This document shows, one piece after another, positions 1 to 8,168 of a DNA stretch of 35,516 bases; the stretch's first letter is position 1, and each line of letters starts with the position of its first letter. The stretch spans positions 1-35,516 of the forward strand of contig LUJO01000041.1 in assembly GCA_001689405.1 (NCBI GenBank), read 5' to 3'. Under the pieces are notes generated by a model. It was given only the letters and a program-made list of their open reading frames with translations, ran no database searches and was not told the DNA's origin. The position numbers were made by a program, and so were the translations under genes. This stretch comes from Candidatus Homeothermus arabinoxylanisolvens (GTDB taxonomy: Bacteria; Bacteroidota; Bacteroidia; Bacteroidales; Muribaculaceae).

Positions 1-7
1 ATGGGGT

Positions 8-46
8 GGGTCCCTTTTCAATTGCTGTACCTGTGTCCCTTTTCAA
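8..46. mobile_element. Terminal repeats of an IS21-like element (end only)
   Basis: The 11-mer TCCCTTTTCAA occurs at 11-21 and again at 36-46, exactly 25 bp apart, with GGG or GTG directly before each copy. Ends built of several spaced copies of a short repeat and finishing in CA are typical of IS21-family elements, and the last CA falls at 44-45. The coding sequence of the maturase remnant begins immediately after it. I read this as the right end of an insertion sequence whose transposase genes lie outside the window. No transposase is visible here, so the family assignment is inference. Confidence 0.5.
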
Positions 47-577
47 ATGTTAGATGCATATGGTCTTTCAGCTTCAGATTATGCCAGAATAAGCATAGAG
101 TTATTTGATTTATGGTATAATGACAAACAACGAAGGATAAACAACCAAAAATTTGCAGATATAGCAAGTGCAATAGTTACAGGCCGCACTTCCTTATGTG
201 TGTTTAGCAAAAATTGTCAGGATAGTGTGTGTGCAATATCCCCTTACGGAGATGTATTTCCATGTGGACGTTTCTGTGACAATAGTCTTAAGGAATACGC
301 ATATGGAAATATTAATGACACAACCCTAATAAACATTCTTGCAGATAGAAAGAACACAGAAGTATACAAGAGGGAATATTGGATACAAAACAGCGAGTGT
401 AGGGAATGTAGATATTATAAAATCTGTAATGGAGGATGCCTACACGACGGCTTTTTGGTTAATCACGATTTTCGGACGAAGTCATTTCTTTGTGATGTCT
501 ATAAGGTAGTGTTCGCACATATTGAAAACGTTCTTAACAAAGAGAGAAAATTATATGAGAATATAACAAACATATGA
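47..577 (+). pseudogene. Radical SAM/SPASM maturase, C-terminal remnant
   Basis: Only the auxiliary iron-sulfur (SPASM) half of a radical SAM peptide- or sulfatase-maturating enzyme is present. The SPASM pattern is complete: C57-X10-G68-X4-C73, then C118-X2-C121-X5-C127-X3-C131 and C149. These cysteines would bind two auxiliary 4Fe-4S clusters. The N-terminal radical SAM core with its CX3CX2C motif is absent. The reading frame stays open to the left window edge, but that upstream part is the IS-like end at 8-46, so the ATG at 47 is probably accidental and the gene was interrupted by the insertion. A full maturase would be about 350-450 residues, against 176 here. Substrate unknown. The sequence is AT-rich compared with the GC-rich genes further right. 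Confidence 0.65.
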
Positions 578-627
578 AACCATTTTACGAGAAATGGCTT
601 ATATGTGAGGCGGTAAAAATAAGATAA
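574..627 (+). other. 17-codon ORF overlapping the maturase stop
   Basis: An ATG at 574-576 overlaps the maturase stop codon (ATGA arrangement) and opens a 17-codon frame ending at the TAA at 625-627. It begins MKPFYEKW and contains one Cys. Short peptides next to SPASM maturases can be RiPP precursors, but this one has no recognisable leader, repeat or Gly-rich core. Chance, or the remnant of a longer gene, is at least as likely. Confidence 0.15.
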
Positions 628-799
628 GCTTGCATAGTAAAAACGTCGATGTCGTAATAATTTGTACGCATGTAAATAGTTCTCAGTTTAACATTTGCCG
701 TATAATATTAGGCTTAAGCATTGAATGAGAATAATTTATCAAACGCCTTTTCTGCCAACGTATCCATACCGATTAGTTGTAAGCATTAACTGAAGTCAT

Positions 800-1276
800 C
801 TACGCCCCAAGGGCTTTTTTTAGTGCCGACACGAGGATTTCATATCCGTAAGGGTTCAAATGAAGTCGATTGTAGTATAGCTGAGGATTTGGCTCGCATT
901 CGTAAAGGAAATCATTGTATACGTCAAGGTACACTATGGACGACACTTCCGACACTTTGGTTCGGATATGGTCGTTGAAAGCCACTACGTCTGTATTCAC
1001 ATCACTGCGGTCGCTGCTGAAATTGCGCGGATGAAACGAATACAGAAACACCCTCGATGCTCCAAGGCCTTTAATAGCCGACATATACCGTTCAGTATAC
1101 TTTTCAATGCAATCTGGGGCCATATAGCTGATATCATTAGTGCCTATTACCACCACCACTTGCTTGCCGACAAAACGACCGGCGTTGCCCTCTATATAGT
1201 CTATGCCGGCTCCCGGTACACCATAGTTATACACCTGCCACGTCGGGAAATATTCGGCTTGACCCCTATTAGGTAA
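800..1276 (-). pseudogene. SGNH/GDSL hydrolase, 5'-truncated
   Basis: The C-terminal two thirds of an SGNH-fold esterase or lipase. Conserved block III is visible as VVIGTND and block V as NRLHLNPYGYEIL, which carries the catalytic His. Block I with the GDS nucleophile motif is missing. Reading upstream, the frame remains family-like (YFPTWQVYNYGVPGAG) until a stop at 1277-1279. A GTG at 1232-1234 could serve as a start, but the product would lack the catalytic serine. The break coincides with the degenerate direct repeats at 1263-1324, suggesting insertion-sequence damage. No function is expected. Confidence 0.7.
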
Positions 1277-1324
1277 CTATTTTGCGTGGACGGATGTCAG
1301 TGCCCCATTTAGTTACTTTTCCGG
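1263..1324. repeat. Degenerate direct repeat, possible old IS end
   Basis: CCCCTATTAGGTAACTATTTT (from 1263) and CCCCATTTAGTTACTTTT (from 1303) are imperfect direct copies about 40 bp apart. They sit exactly where the SGNH reading frame breaks. This resembles the multiple terminal repeats of IS21-type elements, but no transposase is present and the copies differ, so it is at most a relic. Confidence 0.3.
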
Positions 1325-1384
1325 GGTATAAGTCGTGCAATTCAATGGCAAATGGCTGTCAGGAGACACAGCCGGAAGGGCATG

Positions 1385-1420
1385 AAAAAACCTCAGAACT
1401 GTCTGACAGTCTGAGGTTTT
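1385..1420. terminator. Bidirectional intrinsic terminator
   Basis: The arms AAAACCTCAGA (1387-1397) and TCTGAGGTTTT (1410-1420) form an 11-bp stem. On the minus strand the hairpin runs into a U-run from 1390-1385. It lies downstream of tRNA-Ser and, beyond it, trpA, and would end both transcripts. The plus-strand side also ends in T residues. Confidence 0.8.
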
Positions 1421-1456
1421 AAGGTTTCACGGCTTTTTTTATGGTCCGTGGGTTGC

Positions 1457-1542
1457 GGAAAGACAGGGATTCGAACCCTGGGTACCCGTAAGGGTACAAC
1501 GGTTTTCGAGACCGTCCCGATCGACCACTCCGGCATCTTTCC
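1457..1542 (-). tRNA. tRNA-Ser (anticodon CGA)
   Basis: An 86-nt type II tRNA. The acceptor stem GGAAAGA pairs with TCTTTCC. The anticodon stem ACGGT/ACCGT encloses the loop CTCGAAA with anticodon CGA at 1506-1508, reading UCG. A long variable arm (built around GTACCC/GGGTAC) is typical of serine tRNA, and the T-loop GGTTCGAATCC is present. CCA is not encoded. It has its own promoter at 1558-1589 and a terminator at 1385-1420. Confidence 0.97.
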
Positions 1543-1557
1543 TCGGGTTTGCGGGGA

Positions 1558-1589
1558 CAAAATTACTAATAGTTTCCGACGTGGTCAAA
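1558..1589 (-). promoter_or_regulatory. Promoter of tRNA-Ser
   Basis: On the minus strand a -33 TTTG (1586-1589) is followed after 20 bp by the -7 box TAATTTTG (1558-1565). This matches the Bacteroidetes housekeeping sigma consensus TTTG/TAnnTTTG. It lies between trpA and the tRNA, so the tRNA can be transcribed independently of the trp operon. Confidence 0.8.
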
Positions 1590-1631
1590 TAATTTGATGA
1601 AAATATTTTTAGACTCCTTTTTTCGGTCGTT

Positions 1632-2411
1632 TTATCGGCCTATGGCAGATAGAAGATCAGATACCGCGTTGTCGATATTTTCTCCGTTATGTTCGAGGCA
1701 TTTTATAAATAACGAACCTATTATAGCTCCTGACGAATGACGGCATGCTTCGTTGAATGTCAGCGGGTTGGATATGCCGAAGCCTATGAGCCGTCTGTGA
1801 TTCAGTTTCAGGGAGTCAACGTGTCTGAAGTAATCAATCTGCGGTTCGGTAAACCGATCTTTGGTACCGGTTGTCGAAGCTGCCGATACCATGTAGATAA
1901 AGCCAGAGCAGTTTTCATCGATAAGCCGTATGCGATCATCGCTTGTTTCGGGAGTTACGAGCATGATAACGGGAATGTCGTATTTTTTGCATAGCGGCTC
2001 GTATTGCGACAGGTATTCGCCAAACGGCAGGTCGGGTATGATAAGTCCGTCAATGCCTGCCTCGCTGCAACGGCGGAAAAGTCGCTCTATGCCGTATTGC
2101 AACATCGGGTTAAGGTAACCCATCAGTATCAGGGGTGTATCCTTTACCTTGACTCTTGCCTGTTCTACCTGCTTCAGGAGCAGATCCAGCGTCATGCCGT
2201 TTCGCAATGCCACTGATGAACTGTGTTGTATGACGGGGCCGTCGGCCATGGGGTCGGAGAATGGTACGCCTACCTCTATCATGTCGATGCCGCGTGATGC
2301 GAGGGTCTCTATTATCTCTACTGTAGAATCGGCGGTAGGAAAACCTGCAGTGAAGTATACTGACAGGATGTTATTTTGTTTTCTCCCAAAAAGGGATTGA
2401 AGTCGGTTCAT
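1632..2411 (-). CDS. trpA: Tryptophan synthase alpha chain
   Basis: TrpA cleaves indole-3-glycerol phosphate to indole and glyceraldehyde 3-phosphate and passes indole to TrpB through the tunnel of the cytoplasmic alpha2beta2 complex. The catalytic Glu lies in MIEVGVPFSDPMADGP and the catalytic Asp in GLIIPDLPF; the phosphate-binding segments GFGIS and IIGSLF are present. I place the start at the ATG at 2411 (MNRLQSLF), two codons inside the longest frame, because family members begin there. This gives 259 residues, normal for TrpA. The 5' end overlaps trpF by about 41 bp, suggesting translational coupling. It is the last gene of the operon. No convincing hairpin follows directly; the first strong terminator lies beyond tRNA-Ser. 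Confidence 0.95.
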   Translation of the reverse strand: MNRLQSLFGRKQNNILSVYFTAGFPTADSTVEIIETLASRGIDMIEVGVPFSDPMADGPVIQHSSSVALRNGMTLDLLLKQVEQARVKVKDTPLILMGYLNPMLQYGIERLFRRCSEAGIDGLIIPDLPFGEYLSQYEPLCKKYDIPVIMLVTPETSDDRIRLIDENCSGFIYMVSAASTTGTKDRFTEPQIDYFRHVDSLKLNHRRLIGFGISNPLTFNEACRHSSGAIIGSLFIKCLEHNGENIDNAVSDLLSAIGR

Positions 2412-3078
2412 CTTCATTGAATTTTCTTAGTGATATTATAAAATTGATAAGCAGGTGCATGTCTTTTAGCCCGGGTTGAGCCTCGAAGCGACTGTTTAGG
2501 TCTATTCCGGCCATTCCGGGACGCATGGCTTCAAGTATGAGGGGTATATCTTTAGGTCCTATGCCTCCGCTTAGAAGGTATGGCACCGGCAGATTGTAGT
2601 TTTCGAGCAGGTCCCAGTTGAATTTACGTCCTGAGCCTCCCGTGCATGAACAACGTGTGTCCATGACAAACATGTCGACGCAATCGCCGTAGGGCATGTA
2701 TTCGGCCCAGTCTACATTATCTCCGATGCCAATCGCTTTTAAGACAACAAGTCCGTTGTCGCGCAAAGCCCGGCATAACAGGGGCGATTCTTCGCCATGG
2801 AGCTGTACTATCCGGAAGCCGTAACGTCGTGTTACATCCATTATAAAATGAATGTCTTTGTCGACAAACACCGCTACCGGACGCACATAAGGGGGCAATG
2901 ACTTTATTGTATCGGGCGACAAGATGCCGGTGACGTCGCGCGGCGATGATTCATGAAATATGAATCCCATGAGCATAGGGGCGAGTGCCGCTACATCGGC
3001 CACATTGTGGGGGTCGCGCATGCCACATACCTTTATCATCATGTCGGAGTGGCGCGGGGTGGGAAAGTCAGTGTTCAT
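2371..3078 (-). CDS. trpF: Phosphoribosylanthranilate isomerase
   Basis: TrpF performs the Amadori rearrangement of N-(5'-phosphoribosyl)anthranilate to CdRP, the third step of the Trp branch. Visible family motifs are IKVCGMRDP with the catalytic Cys near the N-terminus, VQLHGEE, the catalytic Asp region FVMDTRCSCTGGSG, and the phosphate-binding LLSGGIGPKDI. It is a monofunctional TIM barrel of 235 residues, slightly long for the family. The excess is a 12-residue N-terminal lead before MIKVCGM and a C-terminal tail that runs into trpA. An internal ATG just before IKVCGM could be the true start. It overlaps trpC by 11 bp and trpA by about 41 bp. Confidence 0.93.
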   Translation of the reverse strand: MNTDFPTPRHSDMMIKVCGMRDPHNVADVAALAPMLMGFIFHESSPRDVTGILSPDTIKSLPPYVRPVAVFVDKDIHFIMDVTRRYGFRIVQLHGEESPLLCRALRDNGLVVLKAIGIGDNVDWAEYMPYGDCVDMFVMDTRCSCTGGSGRKFNWDLLENYNLPVPYLLSGGIGPKDIPLILEAMRPGMAGIDLNSRFEAQPGLKDMHLLINFIISLRKFNEDEPTSIPFWEKTK

Positions 3079-3850
3079 TGATAAATGATTTTAGAGCGTG
3101 GCCGGGATTGTCATGTTTCATAAAAGTCTCGCCGATAAGAAACCCTCGGTAGCCGGCTTTACGCAGATGCGATACTTCTTTCATGTCTGTAATACCGCTT
3201 TCGGCCACTTTTACCATGCTATCGGGCAGTGACGAGGCCATTCTTACCGATGCCATAGTGTCGGTGGCAAATGTCGACAGATTGCGGTTGTTGATGCCGA
3301 CCATATCGACAGTGGCGACCAATCTGTCAAGCTCTGACTCATCATGCAGTTCAAGCAGCACTTCAAGGCCCAATGAATGAGCAGTATTCGTAAACCGACA
3401 TATTTCGTCGAAAGAGAGCGCTGCGGCTATCAGCAAAACAGCGTCGGCTCCGAACACGCGGGCCTCAAATATCTGACGCTCGTCGATTATGAAGTCTTTG
3501 CGTAGAAGGGGCAGCCGCGTTAAGGAGCGGGCTAAGGCAAGGTCATTGAGCGAACCGCCGAAAAAACGGGTGTCGGTCAGTATGGAGTAGGCTGCAGCCC
3601 CGGAATTTTCGTAGGCGGGGACTACAGAGGCTACATCGGCCGCAGGATGTATGTCGCCCTTTGACGGGGAACGCCTTTTAAATTCGGCTATAATGCCTGA
3701 TTGACTTGCTGCAAGCGCTCTGCTCATAGATATGACTTCATGTGTGCAGGCAGCCGCCGATTCAATAATGGTGTCATACAGTCCGAGAGCCGCTTTTGCC
3801 GCTATCTCCTGTCTTTTGGCGGTTATTATGGTCTTGAGTATATCAGTCAT
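3068..3850 (-). CDS. trpC: Indole-3-glycerol phosphate synthase
   Basis: TrpC closes the indole ring by decarboxylating CdRP to indole-3-glycerol phosphate. Motifs include IIAEFKRRSPSKGDI with the catalytic Lys, LRKDFIIDERQIFEARVFGADAVLLI, the LLELHDE strand, VGINNRNLSTF, and the terminal phosphate-binding VAESGI and GFLIGETFM. The 260-residue length is standard, and it is separate from TrpF, unlike the fused enterobacterial enzyme. The gap to trpD is only 12 bp and the end overlaps trpF, so it is co-transcribed and probably translationally coupled to its neighbours. Confidence 0.95.
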   Translation of the reverse strand: MTDILKTIITAKRQEIAAKAALGLYDTIIESAAACTHEVISMSRALAASQSGIIAEFKRRSPSKGDIHPAADVASVVPAYENSGAAAYSILTDTRFFGGSLNDLALARSLTRLPLLRKDFIIDERQIFEARVFGADAVLLIAAALSFDEICRFTNTAHSLGLEVLLELHDESELDRLVATVDMVGINNRNLSTFATDTMASVRMASSLPDSMVKVAESGITDMKEVSHLRKAGYRGFLIGETFMKHDNPGHALKSFINEH

Positions 3851-3862
3851 AGTGGAGGTGGT

Positions 3863-4858
3863 TTAACTGTTTAGTTCAATAAAGCGGTTTAATGCACTCA
3901 GAGCTTTGCCCGACGTGATGGATTGATCCGCCTCAGCTATAGCATCGGCTAATGACAGCTCGGGTTCGAGTGTCCTGATGGCAAAGGCGGCGTTGGCTAC
4001 AACACAGTCGTGCTGTGCACGCGAAGCCTTGCCGGTAAGCACTTTGTCAAATATGGCGGCGGCGTCGGCTATGCTGTTGCCTCCCGACAGCTCTTCCTGC
4101 GTGGCGCGGGTGAAGCCGATTCCTTCAGGAGTATACATATGCTCTCCCGAAGCCGCGATGACTTTGAATGGCGATGTAAGCGATATCTCATCATAGCCGT
4201 CGAGGGAGTGCACTACGGTGCAGTCTATGCCCTCGGCTTGGGTTATGTAGCTGTACAGTCTCATAAGCTTAAGGTTGTATACTCCGAGCAGCTGAAACTT
4301 CGGCATTGTGGGATTGACAAGCGGTCCGAGCATGTTGAAGAATGTGCGCACGCCGATCGCTTTTCTTACTCCGGCCACGCTTTTCAGGGCGGGGCTGAAG
4401 AATGGCGCGTGCAGATAGCATACTCCGCTTTCGTCAAGCGACTTGTGCAGGCGCTCTATGTCGGAGGTGAACTTTACTCCATGGTGTTCGAGTACATTGG
4501 AGGCGCCTGATATGGAGCTCGCACCGTAGTTGCCGTGTTTCACCACTTTACGGCCTGTGCCTGCGATGACAAAACATGTCGCGGTTGATATGTTGAACGT
4601 ATTTTTTCCGTCGCCGCCGGTGCCGACGATGTCAATCGCTTTTACATCGCCGAAGTCTACGGGCAGACGTCGTTCAAGTATCGCGTCGCGGAAGCCCGTG
4701 AGCTCTTCGAGTGTTATGCTGCGCATAAGGTATACTGTCATGAATGCCGACAGCTGCGCGTCATTGTATCGTCCGTCGGCTATGTTGAGCAGTATGTCGC
4801 GGGCTTCGTCGCGCGACAGGCTTTTGTGCTCAAACATTTTGTAAAGTAGATTTTTCAT
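3863..4858 (-). CDS. trpD: Anthranilate phosphoribosyltransferase
   Basis: TrpD joins anthranilate to PRPP, giving phosphoribosylanthranilate and pyrophosphate. The PRPP/Mg loop GTGGDGKNTFNIST, the KHGNYGASS motif and the anthranilate-binding HAPFFSPALK and GVRTFFNMLGPLVNP segments are intact. At 331 residues it is a normal stand-alone TrpD without the TrpG fusion found in enterics. Its start codon overlaps the trpG stop by 4 bp (ATGA), a classic sign of translational coupling. Confidence 0.95.
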   Translation of the reverse strand: MKNLLYKMFEHKSLSRDEARDILLNIADGRYNDAQLSAFMTVYLMRSITLEELTGFRDAILERRLPVDFGDVKAIDIVGTGGDGKNTFNISTATCFVIAGTGRKVVKHGNYGASSISGASNVLEHHGVKFTSDIERLHKSLDESGVCYLHAPFFSPALKSVAGVRKAIGVRTFFNMLGPLVNPTMPKFQLLGVYNLKLMRLYSYITQAEGIDCTVVHSLDGYDEISLTSPFKVIAASGEHMYTPEGIGFTRATQEELSGGNSIADAAAIFDKVLTGKASRAQHDCVVANAAFAIRTLEPELSLADAIAEADQSITSGKALSALNRFIELNS

Positions 4859-5445
4859 CGTTTTGTCGTTTTATTTCCCTCTAAGTGATTCAACCAGTTG
4901 CCCAATATTTTTTGTCCGCACGGAGTCAGTATTGATTCGGGATGAAACTGCACTCCTCTTACATCGTACCGTCGATGCCTGACTGCCATTATCTCACCGT
5001 CGTCGCTCACTGCTGTTACAGCCAAGTCGTCGGGCAGTCCATGTCGGTCGATGACCCATGAGTGGTAGCGGCCCACGTCGATTGTTTCGGGTAATCCGTC
5101 AAATAAGCAGTCGCGGTCCGTTATTCTGATGGTTGAGCTTATGCCGTGGTATACATTGTCGAGATTGCGCAGCGAAGCGCCGAAACATTCTCCTATGGCC
5201 TGATGGCCGAGGCATATGCCGAGTATCGGTTTTGTGGCCGAGTACCGCTTGAGCAACTCCGGTAATATGCCCGCTTCCGAGGGAATGCCGGGGCCGGGGG
5301 ATATTATGATGGCATCATAATGACCGGCTTCATCGACTGATATGGCATCGTTGCGAACCACGTGGGGAGTTACGCCCAATTCCCTTAGCGTGTGTACTAT
5401 ATTGTAGGTAAAAGAGTCGTAATTGTCGATTATCAAAAGTTTCAT
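4855..5445 (-). CDS. trpG: Anthranilate synthase glutaminase subunit
   Basis: This class I glutamine amidotransferase supplies ammonia to TrpE. The catalytic triad is visible as Cys78 in GICLGHQ and His168/Glu170 in FHPES. The N-terminal IIDNYDSFTYN and the oxyanion strand SPGPGIPSEAG are typical. At 196 residues it has the usual length of a stand-alone subunit. PabA-type dual use for folate synthesis is possible, since TrpG and PabA are nearly indistinguishable in sequence, but its place between trpE and trpD points to tryptophan. Confidence 0.95.
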   Translation of the reverse strand: MKLLIIDNYDSFTYNIVHTLRELGVTPHVVRNDAISVDEAGHYDAIIISPGPGIPSEAGILPELLKRYSATKPILGICLGHQAIGECFGASLRNLDNVYHGISSTIRITDRDCLFDGLPETIDVGRYHSWVIDRHGLPDDLAVTAVSDDGEIMAVRHRRYDVRGVQFHPESILTPCGQKILGNWLNHLEGNKTTKR

Positions 5446-5458
5446 GAGGTCAAGTTTT

Positions 5459-6865
5459 TTAGTGTCCTAAGGTCTCGGCGTATTTTACCGCATTTACGAG
5501 CGCGCCAAGTTTGTTGTTGGTTTCCTGTAGTTCGGTTTCAGGTACGGAGCGCGCCACTATGCCGGCTCCGGCCTGTGAATAGAGCGTGTAATTGCGGCTC
5601 AGGAAGCTTCGTATGGTGATGGCTTGATTTATGGTGCCGTGAAAGCCGAGGTAGCCTATGCATCCGCCGTAAGTCATGCGGTTATGTGGCTCTATGTCGT
5701 CAATCAGCTGCATGGCTCTTACTTTCGGGGCCCCGCTCAATGTGCCGGCGGGAAATGTGTCGGCAAACAGCCGGTATACATCGGCTTCTTCGGGGAGCAC
5801 CGCGTGTACTCTCGACACCATATGAATGACGTGTGAATAGTACTGGATCTGTTTCAGAAACTCAATATCGACATGCCCTCCGCTGCGGCTGAGGTCATTT
5901 CTTGCAAGGTCGACGAGCATTATGTGTTCGGCATTCTCTTTCTCGTCTTTCAACAAGGCTTGGGCCAGTTCACGGTCGCGGGCGTCATTGCCTGTGCGGC
6001 GGAATGTGCCTGCTATCGGGTCGATATACGCATTGTTGCCGTCTACGCGCAGGTGAGTCTCGGGCGAGGAGCCGAACATGCGGAAGTCACCGAAATTGAA
6101 GTAAAACAGATAGGGTGAGGGGTTTATGCTACGGAGGGCTCTGTACACGTTGAAGTCGTCGCCTGTGAAGCGTTGGGCAAACCTGCGCGACAGCACAATC
6201 TGGAATACATCGCCGCGCCGTGCATGGGCCACGCCATTTCTTACCATGTCGATGTACCGGCTGTCGGTAATTGAAGACTCCGCATCGCCTATCGGTGAAA
6301 ATGCGTATTGAGCTACATTGTTGTTGCGTATGACGCTGATTAGTCCGTCGAGTTCCGATATGCCGTTTTCCGGTATATGTTCGTATACGGTCATGCGGTT
6401 GCGGTAATGGTTTACCTTTATGATGAACCGGTACAATATGTACTTCATATCGGGAATACCCGCGAAACAGATGTCTTTTTTTGTTATGTTGACCTTGTCG
6501 AAATATCTTACCGCGTCGTAAGCCGTGTAGCCGAGCAGTCCGTTTACATCGTCGGCCGTGTCGCCTGACAGTATGTAGGACGACATATAGGATTTCAGCC
6601 TGTCGATGACATCCGTTTTTGTGTTTATGTAGTGTTTTACGGAATGTCCGTCGGGATATGTCTCCGTTATTGTCTCGTCACATACGGTGAATGACCCTAT
6701 GGGACAGACCCCGATATAGCTTGTGGAGTTCTGGTGGGTATGGTAGTCGGAACTCTCGAGAAGCGCCGAACACGGGTAAAGATCTCTGATTTTAAGATAT
6801 ATGCCTACCGGTGTTTCCATGTCGGCGGGCAATACTCTGGATTGTATTTCAAGATTGTATTTCAT
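5459..6865 (-). CDS. trpE: Anthranilate synthase component I
   Basis: TrpE converts chorismate and ammonia to anthranilate, the committed step. The N-terminal half carries SALLESSD, the LLES motif that forms the tryptophan feedback-inhibition site. The C-terminal chorismate-binding domain has FQIVLSRRF, PSPYLFYFNF, SSPETHLRV, FPAGTLSGAPKVRAM and GGCIGYLGF, with the Mg-binding glutamates in DEKENAEHIML. The 468 residues are complete. Its start overlaps the trpB stop by 17 bp and trpG follows after 13 bp, so the two anthranilate synthase subunits are made together. LLES indicates that enzyme-level feedback adds to attenuation at the leader. Confidence 0.95.
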   Translation of the reverse strand: MKYNLEIQSRVLPADMETPVGIYLKIRDLYPCSALLESSDYHTHQNSTSYIGVCPIGSFTVCDETITETYPDGHSVKHYINTKTDVIDRLKSYMSSYILSGDTADDVNGLLGYTAYDAVRYFDKVNITKKDICFAGIPDMKYILYRFIIKVNHYRNRMTVYEHIPENGISELDGLISVIRNNNVAQYAFSPIGDAESSITDSRYIDMVRNGVAHARRGDVFQIVLSRRFAQRFTGDDFNVYRALRSINPSPYLFYFNFGDFRMFGSSPETHLRVDGNNAYIDPIAGTFRRTGNDARDRELAQALLKDEKENAEHIMLVDLARNDLSRSGGHVDIEFLKQIQYYSHVIHMVSRVHAVLPEEADVYRLFADTFPAGTLSGAPKVRAMQLIDDIEPHNRMTYGGCIGYLGFHGTINQAITIRSFLSRNYTLYSQAGAGIVARSVPETELQETNNKLGALVNAVKYAETLGH

Positions 6866-8054
6866 CGCAGTATTTTAAATATGTGTTTATGTCTTTGTCG
6901 CCGCGTCCTGACAGATTTATTACGACTACATCGTCGGGGGCGAATTTACGACGGTCGAGCACGCCGAGCGCATGGGCTGATTCCAGAGCCGGTATTATTC
7001 CTTCGGTGCGGGTGAGCCTCATCGCGGCATCGAGAGCCTCCCGGTCGGTAATGGCTATCATCTCGCTGCGTCCGGTCGATGCAAGATATGCGTGCAGGGG
7101 GCCTATGCCGGGATAGTCGAGGCCGGCCGATATGGAATAAGGCTCAGTTATCTGTCCGTCGGCCGTCTGCATGACCATGGTGCGTGAGCCGTGTATTATG
7201 CCTTCGCTGCCTGCCTGCATGGTCGCCGCCGTCATGCCGGTGTCTACACCGAGGCCGGCTGCTTCGGCCGCTATCAGTTTTACTTCAGGATTGTCGATGA
7301 AGTGATAGAATGCACCCGCGGCATTGCTTCCGCCGCCTATACATGCTATGACATAGTCGGGATTTTCGCGGCCTATGTGTGCATACAACTGCTTTTTTAT
7401 CTCCTCGCTTATTACTGACTGGAAGCGTGCCACCATCTCCGGGTATGGATGAGGACCTACTGTACTTCCTATGACATAGAAGCTGTCGGGGTTACAGCAC
7501 CAATGGCGTATGGCCTCATTTGTAGCATCTTTAAGAGTGCCGTTGCCTGTAGTTACCGGTCTTACCTCCGCGCCGAGCATCTTCATCCGCTCTACATTGG
7601 GTTGCTGACGCGCTATGTCGGTGGCCCCCATGTATACAATGCAGTCCAGACCCGTCAGTGCGCATACAGTGGCTGTGGCCACTCCATGCTGTCCGGCTCC
7701 TGTCTCGGCTATAATATGGCTTTTGCCCATGCGCTTTGCCAGCAATACCGATCCTATGGCGTTGTTGATTTTGTGAGCTCCGGTGTGGTTCAGGTCCTCG
7801 CGTTTGAGGTAAATGTTTGTTCCGTAGTGCTCGCTTAATCTGCGGGCTTTGTAGAGCGGCGAGGGCCGGCCTACATAGTCATGGAGCAGTAAATTGAACC
7901 GGTTGATGAATTCGGGATCGTCGACAGCCTTGTAATATGCCTCTTTAAGTAGTTCGACATTGCTGTGAAGTATTTCAGGGATGTATGCCCCTCCGAAACG
8001 TCCGTAATATCCGCGGTCGTCGACCGGCAGATCATGATGATATATATGTTGCAT
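6849..8054 (-). CDS. trpB: Tryptophan synthase beta chain
   Basis: This PLP enzyme condenses indole with serine. Lys95 in HTGAHKINNA is the Schiff-base lysine, ETGAGQHG holds the catalytic Glu, and GGGSNAAGAF binds the cofactor phosphate. I choose the ATG at 8054 (MQHIYHHDLPVDDRGYYG), giving 401 residues. The frame is open for another 34 codons to 8156, but those codons run through the attenuator hairpin, lack family similarity and would make the protein too long. It is the first structural gene of the operon, unlike the enteric order, and lies directly downstream of the leader peptide and terminator. It is a TrpB1-type subunit suited to pairing with TrpA. Confidence 0.96.
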   Translation of the reverse strand: MQHIYHHDLPVDDRGYYGRFGGAYIPEILHSNVELLKEAYYKAVDDPEFINRFNLLLHDYVGRPSPLYKARRLSEHYGTNIYLKREDLNHTGAHKINNAIGSVLLAKRMGKSHIIAETGAGQHGVATATVCALTGLDCIVYMGATDIARQQPNVERMKMLGAEVRPVTTGNGTLKDATNEAIRHWCCNPDSFYVIGSTVGPHPYPEMVARFQSVISEEIKKQLYAHIGRENPDYVIACIGGGSNAAGAFYHFIDNPEVKLIAAEAAGLGVDTGMTAATMQAGSEGIIHGSRTMVMQTADGQITEPYSISAGLDYPGIGPLHAYLASTGRSEMIAITDREALDAAMRLTRTEGIIPALESAHALGVLDRRKFAPDDVVVINLSGRGDKDINTYLKYCDEIQS

Positions 8055-8076
8055 GATGAAATTAAGAATTCGATAT

Positions 8077-8110
8077 AAAAAAACAGCCACCGAATTATAT
8101 TCGATGGCTG
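8077..8110 (-). terminator. trp attenuator terminator hairpin
   Basis: On the minus strand CAGCCA-T-CGAA and TTCG-G-TGGCTG form an 11-bp stem with one G-U pair and a 5-nt loop, followed by seven U residues (8083-8077). It sits between the Trp-rich leader ORF and trpB. The 5' arm contains GCCATCGA, which is perfectly complementary to TCGATGGC inside the leader ORF (8177-8184, overlapping its last Trp codon), so an antiterminator can compete with it. Confidence 0.9.
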
Positions 8111-8168
8111 CATAAATGCGTATTGTGTAGTCCGGAATGTACCTTATTTTACTCACTGTTGATACATG

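Noticed and set aside
1310..1320. A GTTAC near the broken SGNH gene
   Set aside because: A single copy with no 21-bp partner and no -7 box at the right distance; not part of the array system.
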